Both the position numbers and the translations under genes were made by a program. This document shows positions 1 through 5,578 of a stretch of 5,578 nt of DNA, one piece after another. The notes beneath the pieces were generated by a model. It was not told the origin of the DNA, did no database searches, and saw nothing but the letters and a program-made list of their open reading frames with translations. Position 1 is the stretch's first letter. Every line of letters begins with the position of its first letter. The stretch is from Alphaproteobacteria bacterium (GTDB taxonomy: Bacteria; Pseudomonadota; Alphaproteobacteria; Sphingomonadales; Sphingomonadaceae), in the NCBI GenBank assembly GCA_005882415.1, contig VBAE01000188.1:1-5578 (forward strand), read 5' to 3'.

Positions 1-97
1 CCCAGTCCTTGGGCCTGAAGCTGTAGCGGCGGCCGTCGTCGCCGGTGACGATCCCGTCGCCGGTTCGCAGATCCACGCCCAATACCTGTCCGCGCAT
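1..97 (-). CDS. N-terminal fragment of a small protein with a GDDGRRY-type segment (partial)
   Basis: The gene starts at an ATG (minus strand, bases 97-95) and leaves the window after 32 complete codons, so its 3' part is not visible. The peptide opens MRGQVLGVD, continues with a glycine/aspartate-rich stretch (GDGIVTGDDGRRY, residues 13-25) and then SFRPKDW. From recall, this short beta-rich opening resembles a family of sphingomonad membrane proteins in which a small cold-shock/OB-like N-terminal module precedes transmembrane helices, sometimes annotated as TM2-domain or hypothetical proteins. No membrane segment lies in the visible part, so that assignment is inference. The purine-rich run GGGGGA sits three bases upstream of the ATG and can serve as a ribosome binding site, supporting this start. 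The gene lies 68 bp downstream of the GlcG/HbpS-like gene on the same strand. No function can be stated. Confidence 0.6.
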   Translation of the reverse strand, partial: MRGQVLGVDLRTGDGIVTGDDGRRYSFRPKDW

Positions 98-165
98 AAT
101 CCCCCGCACTCACCTTCCGCCCTATCATGCTGACCCGGCGCGGATTTGCAATCACGCCTGTTGGC
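98..165. other. Intergenic spacer between the GlcG-like gene and the left-edge gene
   Basis: This is a 68-bp gap between two minus-strand genes. No hairpin with a following T-run is visible, so there is no convincing intrinsic terminator after the GlcG-like stop codon at 166-168. On the minus strand, a TTGCAA (146-151) and a CATGAT (124-129) are 16 bp apart, each matching four of six bases of the sigma-70 consensus. That is a weak promoter candidate for the left-edge gene. Read-through from the upstream genes is an equally good explanation. Confidence 0.3.
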
Positions 166-636
166 TTAGTTGCCGGCGAGCGCGGCCGCGGCGACCTCGC
201 CGTCCTGCTCCGAAGTCCCGCCGCTGACGCCCAGCGCGCCGACGATCCGGCCTTCGAGGACGATCGGCACGCCGCCCTCGATCGCGACCACACCGGGCAG
301 GCTGAGGATTGCGGTCCGGCCTGCGGCGACCCCGTCGGAGAAAGCCTTGCTCGGCCGCTTGAACATCGCGGCGGTCCGCGCCTTCTCCTGCGCCACGACG
401 ACCGAGCCGTACTGCGTCCCGTCCATCTTCTCGAACAGCACGAGTGCGCCGCTGGGCTCGACGACCGCGAAGGCCATATTGAAATGCCGCTCGCCCGCTG
501 CCTTGCGTGCCCGAGCGACGATCTGCCGCGCCTGCTCGAGCGCGACCGGCGGGCCGTAGGGCGTCGGCGCCTGCTGGGCAGGCGCGGCGGAGGCGACGGC
601 GGCTGCGAGGAGGGCGGCGGGGACGGTGCGTTTCAT
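166..636 (-). CDS. Exported GlcG/HbpS-type heme-binding family protein (DUF336)
   Basis: This gene encodes 156 residues ending in TAA. Residues 1-20 form a signal peptide: MKR, then an alanine/leucine-rich core ending APA, with likely cleavage before QQ at 21-22, so the mature protein of about 136 residues should be periplasmic. Family hallmarks are a helix starting ALEQARQIVARA (32-43), the strand MAFAVVEPSGALVLFEKMDG (54-73), a KARTA segment (85-89), and the C-terminal signature GGVPIVLEGRIVGALGVSGG (121-140) followed by TSEQD (141-145). This pattern is characteristic of the GlcG/HbpS/PduO-C fold (Pfam haem-degrading family). Studied members such as Streptomyces HbpS bind heme; for many proteobacterial members, including GlcG of the glycolate locus, the role is unclear. 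Heme binding here is inferred. The start at 636 is preferred over an in-frame ATG 11 codons upstream because AAAGGA lies nine bases before it and the signal peptide begins there. It follows the GH1/RmlD-like gene by 57 bp and may share its transcript. Confidence 0.9.
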   Translation of the reverse strand: MKRTVPAALLAAAVASAAPAQQAPTPYGPPVALEQARQIVARARKAAGERHFNMAFAVVEPSGALVLFEKMDGTQYGSVVVAQEKARTAAMFKRPSKAFSDGVAAGRTAILSLPGVVAIEGGVPIVLEGRIVGALGVSGGTSEQDGEVAAAALAGN

Positions 637-693
637 GTGGGCGGATCCTTTCGCCGCCCCTGCTCGCATCCGCCGCCGCGCGACGCAACGGCG
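637..693. other. Short intergenic gap with GC-rich inverted repeat
   Basis: This gap separates two co-directional minus-strand genes. An 8-bp perfect inverted repeat (CGCCGCCG at 671-678, CGGCGGCG at 699-706, 20-base loop) spans the stop codon of the upstream gene. It is not followed by a T-run on the minus strand, so it is not a canonical terminator. It might act as an mRNA-stabilising or attenuating stem, or be chance in GC-rich sequence. I see no separate promoter for the GlcG-like gene here, so co-transcription is plausible. Confidence 0.35.
646..651 (-). promoter_or_regulatory. Shine-Dalgarno AAAGGA of the GlcG-like gene, in a possible hairpin loop
   Basis: On the minus strand AAAGGA lies nine bases before the ATG at 636 and fixes that start over the upstream in-frame ATG. 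It falls within the nine-base loop between a perfect 6-bp inverted repeat (CCGCCC/GGGCGG at 654-659 and 639-644). The stem directly brackets the site. It could modestly affect ribosome access, but the region is GC-rich and the stem may be a chance occurrence. Confidence 0.55.
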
Positions 694-2907
694 CTATTCG
701 GCGGCGATCTCCAGCGGCTCCTCTTCCACCTCCTGCGGCGGCTGGAGCTCAGGTCGGCCGCGCATGTGGCGGAGCCAGTCTTCCAGCGCGTGGTCGAAGG
801 GTCGCAGCAGGCCGCCTTTCTCGCTGGCAAGGGCGGTGAGGCTCGGCTCGCCGCTGCCGAGGGGACGGACGAGGGCGGGATCGAAGCCGGCGCCTTCCGC
901 GACGCGGCGGGCGAATTCGTACCAGCTGAGGCGCCCCTCATTGGCGACGTGCCAGATGCCGGATTCGCCGTCGACGAGGAGGTCCAGCGTCGCATGGCAG
1001 AGGTCGGGGACGAAGGTCGGGGAGACCTCGCTGTGTTCGCAGGCGGTGAAGCTCTCGCCGCGGGCGAGGGTGGAGAGGACGTGCCAGGCGAAATTATGCT
1101 CGTCCCAGATGCCGAAGAAGGCGCTGGTGCGGAGGACAAGGGCCTGGTCCATCGCTTCGAGTACCCGGCGTTCGGCGCGGGCTTTGCTGAGGCCGTAGAC
1201 GCCGGTGGGGCTGGCGGGATCGCTCTCGACATAAGGGCGGCCGAGGCGGCCGTCGAAGACGAGGTCGGAGGAGTAGGTGACGAGCTTCACGCCGGCGGCG
1301 GCGCAGGCGCGGGCGAGGTTTTCCGGGCCGATGGTGTTGGCGCTTATGCACGCTTCCTGCTCGGTCTCGGCGTCGGGGACTCGGACGAAACCGGCGGTGT
1401 TGATGATCGCCCAGGGCCGGTGCTTCTCGAGCGCCGCCGCGACCGAGCGGGGGTCTGAAATGTCGAGCTCGGCCCGGTCGGTCAGGCAATAAGGGAGGGC
1501 GCGTTCGTCGCAGGCGCGGGCGAGGGCCTGGCCGAGGGTTCCGGTGGCGCCGGTGATGAGCAATTTGCGGCCGTCGAATTCCATCGGCTTGCAGCGGCCG
1601 CTCCAGGCGTAGAGGCGCGGCGGGCGGCGCCACCAGCCGGGGGAGTCGAGCGCCGGATGGTCATAATCCTCGCCGGCGGCATAGGCCTTGGCGGCATGGG
1701 CGACCGCGGTCGGGCGCGGGGTGCCGGAGCGGACGTCGAACGCGCCGGTGTCGTAGAAGCCGTGCTTCTGGGTCAGGAGGAAGCGCCAGTCGACATTGCC
1801 GAACAGCGACCAGAGGGTGACGGCGCGAAGGTCCATGCCTTCGTCGCGCAGGGCGCCGGCGGTTTTCCAGACCTCGGCGAACCAGCGCAGCTGCTCGTCG
1901 CGGTGGCAGCCGTGGTGGACTTCGGTGACCGCCATCGGGATTTTGTAGCGCTGCCACGCCTCGCGGAGGCGGGCGGCGATGCCGGTGTCGGCTTCCAGGC
2001 GCTTCACCCGGACGGCTTCGGCGTCGACATAGGTGTTGCGCCGGTTGCCGCCGATTTCGTGGCTCGGATAGAGGCCGATCCTGTGGTCGAGGAAGCGCTC
2101 GGAAGTGAGATAATGGTTGATGCCGATCAGGTCGGGCGTCGCCTCGCCGCTCTCGAACGCCTCGAGCTCGGCCCAGCCGACGCCGGCGCCGAACAGGATG
2201 CTGTGCCAATTGTGCGCGGAGGTGACCCGGCCGCAGAGGAGGTCGAGGCTCAGCCAGCGCCGCTCATTCTCGTGCGCGGCCTGGTAGCGCAAGGGTGCGG
2301 TGGAGAAGGTCTTGCCGAGATCCTCGGTCTGGACGAGCTTGGCGCCGGGGATGACGCTGCGGATGGCGCGCATCGCCTCCAGCGTGCCGCGGCACTCGTT
2401 GGCGAGGGCGCGGAGGAAAGTGGGATAGTCGCGGCCGTGCGGGTACCAATGGCCGTAGAGGCCCGAGAAGCGCGCGGTGGTGAGCGGCTCGTTGACCGGG
2501 GTCCATTGCTCGATCCACGGATAGCGCTCGGCGGCGCGGGCGGCGAACTCGGCGAGCTTTGCGGGGAGGTCCCGGTCGAGCAGGCTGGTGTAGCGGGGGC
2601 CGGAGCCGTGGTGGAGGAGGCCGCCGATCACCTCGATTCCGCGCTCGCGGAGCATCGCCAGCCGCTCGTCGGTCCACGACCAGTCGCAGCGATCGAGGCT
2701 GTCGGGCGCGATCGATTCCCAGAGGATCGGGTAGCGGACCGTGGAGACGCCGAGGTCTGCGATCAGGTCGATGTCATCTTTGCGCAAAGTGTGGCCGGTT
2801 TCGGCACTTTGGTCGCGATATTCGTCGCCGACGCGCACGATAGTGCATTCCACTCCTCCCCAAAGCTCCAGCTTTGAGGCGACTTTGTCCGCATCTCGTT
2901 CAATCAT
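694..2907 (-). CDS. Fusion of GH1-like glycosidase and RmlD-like sugar-nucleotide reductase
   Basis: This gene encodes 737 residues ending in TAG. The N-terminal domain (about 12-415) is a family 1 glycoside hydrolase-like barrel. It has LLHHG (97-101), the acid/base motif TPVNEP (136-141, Glu140), GINHYLT (262-268), a nucleophile-type VTE (327-329, Glu329) and WSLFGNVDW (366-374), the counterpart of the canonical WSLLDNFEW. A proline/tryptophan-rich linker (about 416-445) leads to an RmlD-like short-chain dehydrogenase fold. That fold shows the nucleotide-binding loop GATGTLG (453-459), INTAGF (502-507), YSSDLVFDG (545-553), YGLSK with Tyr571/Lys575, and SPTFVPDL (629-636). RmlD proteins reduce dTDP-4-dehydrorhamnose with NAD(P)H. 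The tail (718-737) is proline- and glutamate-rich. No signal peptide is seen, so a cytoplasmic location is inferred. Automated pipelines would probably call it dTDP-4-dehydrorhamnose reductase or a family 1 glycosylhydrolase, but the true substrates are unknown. The ATG at 2907 lacks a strong Shine-Dalgarno; an in-frame TTG at 2979 would add 24 low-complexity residues and is less likely. Confidence 0.9.
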   Translation of the reverse strand: MIERDADKVASKLELWGGVECTIVRVGDEYRDQSAETGHTLRKDDIDLIADLGVSTVRYPILWESIAPDSLDRCDWSWTDERLAMLRERGIEVIGGLLHHGSGPRYTSLLDRDLPAKLAEFAARAAERYPWIEQWTPVNEPLTTARFSGLYGHWYPHGRDYPTFLRALANECRGTLEAMRAIRSVIPGAKLVQTEDLGKTFSTAPLRYQAAHENERRWLSLDLLCGRVTSAHNWHSILFGAGVGWAELEAFESGEATPDLIGINHYLTSERFLDHRIGLYPSHEIGGNRRNTYVDAEAVRVKRLEADTGIAARLREAWQRYKIPMAVTEVHHGCHRDEQLRWFAEVWKTAGALRDEGMDLRAVTLWSLFGNVDWRFLLTQKHGFYDTGAFDVRSGTPRPTAVAHAAKAYAAGEDYDHPALDSPGWWRRPPRLYAWSGRCKPMEFDGRKLLITGATGTLGQALARACDERALPYCLTDRAELDISDPRSVAAALEKHRPWAIINTAGFVRVPDAETEQEACISANTIGPENLARACAAAGVKLVTYSSDLVFDGRLGRPYVESDPASPTGVYGLSKARAERRVLEAMDQALVLRTSAFFGIWDEHNFAWHVLSTLARGESFTACEHSEVSPTFVPDLCHATLDLLVDGESGIWHVANEGRLSWYEFARRVAEGAGFDPALVRPLGSGEPSLTALASEKGGLLRPFDHALEDWLRHMRGRPELQPPQEVEEEPLEIAAE

Positions 2908-3009
2908 GAAGTTCAGCCGGGTTCTTGACGGTGATGAAACGAACGGCCTCCCGCCGCGCCAGTTCCCCTGATTCGGCAAGGCGTTGATGGAGATTAGGCA
3001 GATTCACGG

Positions 3010-3040
3010 GGCCCGCTTGCGCCGCGGGCCGCGATATCGC
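3010..3040. repeat. Tandem dyad symmetries: 7-bp inverted repeat plus 10-bp palindrome
   Basis: GGCCCGC (3010-3016) is mirrored perfectly by GCGGGCC (3024-3030) across a 7-base loop. The very next ten bases, GCGATATCGC, are a perfect palindrome. They sit 38 to 68 bases upstream of the amidohydrolase start codon. The position suits an operator or a 5' leader hairpin, but no regulator is identified and no T-run follows to make it a terminator. Confidence 0.5.
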
Positions 3041-3062
3041 ACCACTTGCGCCTTCCAAATCC

Positions 3063-3066
3063 GGAG
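3063..3066 (+). promoter_or_regulatory. Ribosome binding site of the amidohydrolase gene
   Basis: GGAG (within CCGGAG) ends 11 bases before the ATG at 3078. The spacing is slightly long but usable. Together with the signal peptide that begins exactly at this ATG, it supports the chosen start. Confidence 0.5.
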
Positions 3067-3077
3067 TTTCCCCCCGC

Positions 3078-5578
3078 ATGCGCACCGCCCTCGCCGCCGT
3101 CACTTTGCTCCTCCTCTCGACCAGCGCTTTGGCGCAGGAGAAGCCGAAATGGGACGTGGCGGCGCCGCCGACCCCGACGCGCGAAATCCCGATCCATGTC
3201 ACCGAGGGGACCTGGATGAACGTCGATGTTAGCCCGGACGGAAGGACGATCGCCTTCGACCTGCTCGGCGACATCTACACCATCCCGGTGACGGGCGGCC
3301 CCGCGACCCGGATCGCCGCGGGCATCCCATTCGAGATGCAGCCCCGCTTCTCCCCCGACGGCCGGCGGATCGCCTTCACCTCGGACCGCGGCGGGGGGGA
3401 CAATATCTGGACGATGGCGGTGGACGGCTCCGACAAACGGCAGGTCACCAAGGAGACCTTCACGCTCTTGAACAACCCAAGCTGGAGCCCGGACGGACGT
3501 TATATCGCGGCGAGGAAGCATTTTACGACGAGCCGATCGCTCGGTACCGGCGAGGTCTGGCTCTACCATGTCGCGGGCGGCAACGGCGTCGCTCTGGTCG
3601 AAAAACCGAGCCCGCAGCACCAGAAAGAGCTCGGCGAGCCCACCTTCTCGCCCAAAGGCGACGCCATCTACTTCAGCCGCGACGTCACGCCGGGGCCGAT
3701 CTTCGAATACGCGCAAAATGCCAACCAGGAAGTCTTCGCCATCGAGCGCTACGACGTCGCGACCGGGGAGCGGACCAAGGTCGCGGGCGGGCCGGGCGGA
3801 GCGGTGCGGCCGACGCCATCGCCGGACGGACGCTGGCTCGCCTACGTCCACCGCGAGCGGGAGAAGTCGAAGCTCTACGTCAAGGACCTGCGCTCAGGCG
3901 AGGAGCGCAAGATCTACGACGATCTCGACCAGGACCTGCAGGAGACCTGGGCCGTGCAGGGCGTCTATCCCAATATGGACTGGATGCCGGACAGCCGGTC
4001 GATCGTCTTCTGGGCCGGCGGCAAGATCAGGCGGGTGAACCTGGACGGCAGCGGCGCCAGCGTGATCCCATTCGAGGTCAACGACACCCGCGCCATCGTC
4101 GACCCGCCCTTCCGCACCGTCGACGTCGCGCCCGACCGGGTGGAGACGCGGATGCCGCGCTGGGCGAGCGTGTCGCCGGACGGGCGCCGGGTAGTGTTCG
4201 AAAGCCTCGGGCATTTGTGGGTCAAGGACATGGCCGGCGGCGCGGCGCACCGGCTCACCGCCGATGATGGCGATTTCCAGCTCTTCCCGTCCTGGTCGCG
4301 CGACGGCAAGCGCGTCGTCTTCGTCAGCTGGAACGACAAGCGCCTCGGCGAAATCCGCACGGTGGGCGCCGACGGCAAGGGCGTGAAGACCGTCACCGAC
4401 CATCCCGGCCATTATGCCCGCCCGCGCTTCTCGCCCGACGGGACGATCATCGTCTTCGAGAGCGGCCAGTCGGGCGGGCTCACCTCGGAGAAATGGGGCG
4501 AGGACCCGGGCATCTTCCGGGTGTCCGCAGCCGGAGGCGCCGCCACCCGAATCGCCCGCGACGGCGCCAACCCGCAATTCGGCGCCGCCAACGACCGAAT
4601 CTTCATGGAGCTGCGCGAGGACCAGAAACTGAAACTGGTCAGCGTCGACCTCTCCGGCCAGACCCGCCGAACCCACGCCCAGGGCGACATGGCGACCGAG
4701 TTCGAAGTCTCCCCGGCCGGCGACCAGATCGCCTTCCGCGAAGGCTATAACGTCTATGCCGAGCCCTTCTTCGGCGGCGCCAAACCGCTCGAGATCGGCT
4801 CCAAGGCGAACCAGCTCCCCGTCACAAGGGCGAGCGCCGAGGGCGGCCAGTTCATCCATTGGGCGAATGGCGGCCGCACCCTGGCGTGGAGCGTCGGCCC
4901 GACCCTCTACACCGCCGACGCTTCCACCCTTGCCGGCGGCGGCTTCACGCCCCCCAAAGCAGGCACCTCGCTGGCGATCAGCACGCCCGCCGACCGCCCG
5001 AGCGGCCTCGTCGCGCTGACCGGCGCCCGCGTCGTCACCATGGCGGGCGCCGACGGCGGCGTGATCGAGGATGCCGTAGTGCTGATCGACGGCAACCGAA
5101 TCCGAGCGGTCGGCCACCGCGGCGAGGTGACCATTCCCGCCGGCGCGAAGACGGTCGACGTCAGCGGCAAGACGATCATCCCCGGCCTGATCGACGCCCA
5201 CGCCCACGGGCCGCAGGCGGAGGACGACCTCATCCCGCAGCAGAATTGGTCGGCGATGGCGCACCTCGCCTTCGGGGTCACCACCATCCACGACCCGTCG
5301 AGCACGTCGAGCGAGATCTTCCCGGCCGCCGAGATGCAGCGCGCCGGCATGATCCTCGCGCCGCGCATCTTCTCCAGCGGCGAGATCGTCTACGGCGCCC
5401 GCGCGCCCGGCCGCTACGCAGCCATCGAGAGCCTCGACGACGCGCTCGCCCACGTCCGCCGCTTGAAGGCGGAAGGCGCGCATTCGATCAAGAATTACAA
5501 CCAGCCCCGCCGCGACCAGCGCCAGCAGATCATCGCCGCTGCGCTGAAGGAGAATATCGAGGTGGTGGCCGAGGGTGG
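3078..5578 (+). CDS. Exported PD40 propeller-amidohydrolase protein (3' end outside window)
   Basis: The frame is open from ATG 3078 to the right edge: 833 codons with no stop, so the C-terminus is missing. Residues 1-19 (MRTALAAVTLLLLSTSALA) are a signal peptide with cleavage before QE, pointing to the periplasm. A long TolB-like beta-propeller region follows (about 40-640), shown by recurring SPDG-type motifs starting near residues 52, 92, 137, 191 (SPKG), 248, 366 and 452, enough for one large or two stacked propellers. From about residue 644 (LVALTGARVVTM) an amidohydrolase-superfamily domain begins: a small beta sandwich, then GLIDAHAHG with metal-binding His708 and His710, GVTTIHDPS, and IKNYNQPRRDQRQ, where Lys805 is a candidate conserved lysine. 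Related proteins are, from recall, roughly 1,050-1,100 residues, so about a quarter is unseen, including later metal ligands. A peptide- or amide-type substrate is likely but unproven. It diverges from the GH1/RmlD-like gene across 170 bp; no functional link is evident. Confidence 0.92.
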   Translation, partial: MRTALAAVTLLLLSTSALAQEKPKWDVAAPPTPTREIPIHVTEGTWMNVDVSPDGRTIAFDLLGDIYTIPVTGGPATRIAAGIPFEMQPRFSPDGRRIAFTSDRGGGDNIWTMAVDGSDKRQVTKETFTLLNNPSWSPDGRYIAARKHFTTSRSLGTGEVWLYHVAGGNGVALVEKPSPQHQKELGEPTFSPKGDAIYFSRDVTPGPIFEYAQNANQEVFAIERYDVATGERTKVAGGPGGAVRPTPSPDGRWLAYVHREREKSKLYVKDLRSGEERKIYDDLDQDLQETWAVQGVYPNMDWMPDSRSIVFWAGGKIRRVNLDGSGASVIPFEVNDTRAIVDPPFRTVDVAPDRVETRMPRWASVSPDGRRVVFESLGHLWVKDMAGGAAHRLTADDGDFQLFPSWSRDGKRVVFVSWNDKRLGEIRTVGADGKGVKTVTDHPGHYARPRFSPDGTIIVFESGQSGGLTSEKWGEDPGIFRVSAAGGAATRIARDGANPQFGAANDRIFMELREDQKLKLVSVDLSGQTRRTHAQGDMATEFEVSPAGDQIAFREGYNVYAEPFFGGAKPLEIGSKANQLPVTRASAEGGQFIHWANGGRTLAWSVGPTLYTADASTLAGGGFTPPKAGTSLAISTPADRPSGLVALTGARVVTMAGADGGVIEDAVVLIDGNRIRAVGHRGEVTIPAGAKTVDVSGKTIIPGLIDAHAHGPQAEDDLIPQQNWSAMAHLAFGVTTIHDPSSTSSEIFPAAEMQRAGMILAPRIFSSGEIVYGARAPGRYAAIESLDDALAHVRRLKAEGAHSIKNYNQPRRDQRQQIIAAALKENIEVVAEG

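Larger units (their letters stand above)
2908..3077. promoter_or_regulatory. Divergent intergenic region with two adjacent palindromes
   Basis: This 170-bp region separates the divergent GH1/RmlD-like and amidohydrolase genes, so it should hold promoters for both. No convincing sigma-70 promoter can be read on either strand. A TTGACG on the plus strand (2925-2930) has no -10 partner at normal spacing. On the minus strand, TTGGAA (3053-3058) and TATCGC (3031-3036), 16 bp apart, form only a weak match. The clearest structure is an inverted repeat GGCCCGC/GCGGGCC (3010-3016 and 3024-3030, 7-base loop) abutting the perfect 10-bp palindrome GCGATATCGC (3031-3040). Confidence 0.5.

Noticed and set aside
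637..669. Longer start for the GlcG-like protein at the ATG at 669
   Set aside because: It would put 11 residues before a standard MKR signal peptide, and the good AAAGGA site matches the ATG at 636.
671..706. 8-bp inverted repeat as an intrinsic terminator after the GH1/RmlD-like gene
   Set aside because: It has a long 20-base loop, overlaps the coding end and is not followed by a T-run; such GC repeats are common by chance in this sequence.
127..1458. Long plus-strand open frame (443 codons) opposite the GH1/RmlD-like and GlcG-like genes
   Set aside because: It lies antisense to two well-supported genes, has a low-complexity Gly/Ala/Glu/Arg composition and no recognisable domain. GC-rich third positions commonly leave the complementary strand free of stops.
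1657..2877. Long plus-strand open frame (406 codons) opposite the GH1 domain
   Set aside because: It lies wholly antisense to the GH1-like domain, whose motifs are clear. The translated composition is typical of an antisense shadow and no family is recognisable.
2908..2979. N-terminal extension of the GH1/RmlD-like protein from a TTG at 2979
   Set aside because: The extra 24 residues have no family similarity, the TTG lacks a Shine-Dalgarno, and the conserved region begins only after the ATG at 2907.
2994..3851. Minus-strand open frame (285 codons) spanning the divergent region and the start of the amidohydrolase gene
   Set aside because: It overlaps the signal peptide and first propeller blades of a confidently identified gene, and its arginine/glycine-rich translation shows no domain.
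3894..5483. Long minus-strand open frame (529 codons) opposite the amidohydrolase gene
   Set aside because: It is antisense to the propeller and amidohydrolase coding region. Its composition is rich in Gly/Ala/Asp/Val/Arg and mirrors the other strand's codon bias, with no motif of its own.

Overview
This 5,578-base window comes from a GC-rich bacterial chromosome. The codons are strongly biased to G or C in the third position. The gene set suggests an alphaproteobacterium, most likely a sphingomonad (Sphingomonadales): a PD40-propeller amidohydrolase, a GH1/RmlD-like fusion, a small secreted GlcG/HbpS-type protein, and a short protein opening with a glycine/aspartate-rich 'GDDGRRYSF' segment. 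The lineage is inferred from recall of gene style and was not tested by a search.

Layout: three genes run leftward on the minus strand and one runs rightward on the plus strand, diverging from a 170-bp intergenic region (2908-3077). Minus strand, in transcription order: (1) a 737-residue two-domain protein (694-2907), with a GH1-like glycosidase barrel at the N-terminus and an RmlD-like sugar-nucleotide reductase/epimerase fold at the C-terminus; (2) after a 57-bp gap, an exported GlcG/HbpS-type (DUF336) protein of 156 residues (166-636); (3) after a 68-bp gap, the first 32 codons of a small protein that runs off the left edge (97 down to 1). Plus strand: a large exported protein starting at 3078 and still open at the right edge. 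It has a signal peptide, a long TolB-like (PD40) propeller region and the first part of a metal-dependent amidohydrolase domain with its HxH motif.

How the genes fit together: nothing shows that the four genes form one pathway. The GH1/RmlD-like protein has no visible signal peptide and is probably cytoplasmic, with a likely role in sugar or surface-polysaccharide metabolism. The GlcG/HbpS-like protein and the amidohydrolase both carry signal peptides and should act in the periplasm. The two larger minus-strand genes may be co-transcribed.

The most noteworthy item is the GH1-RmlD fusion. Both catalytic glutamates of the glycosidase half and the YxxxK motif of the reductase half are kept, yet several canonical GH1 sugar-binding positions differ. 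No mobile element, CRISPR array, tRNA, rRNA or phage signature was seen. No stretch longer than 170 bp lacks a gene. Several long open frames opposite the real genes are explained by GC-rich codon bias.
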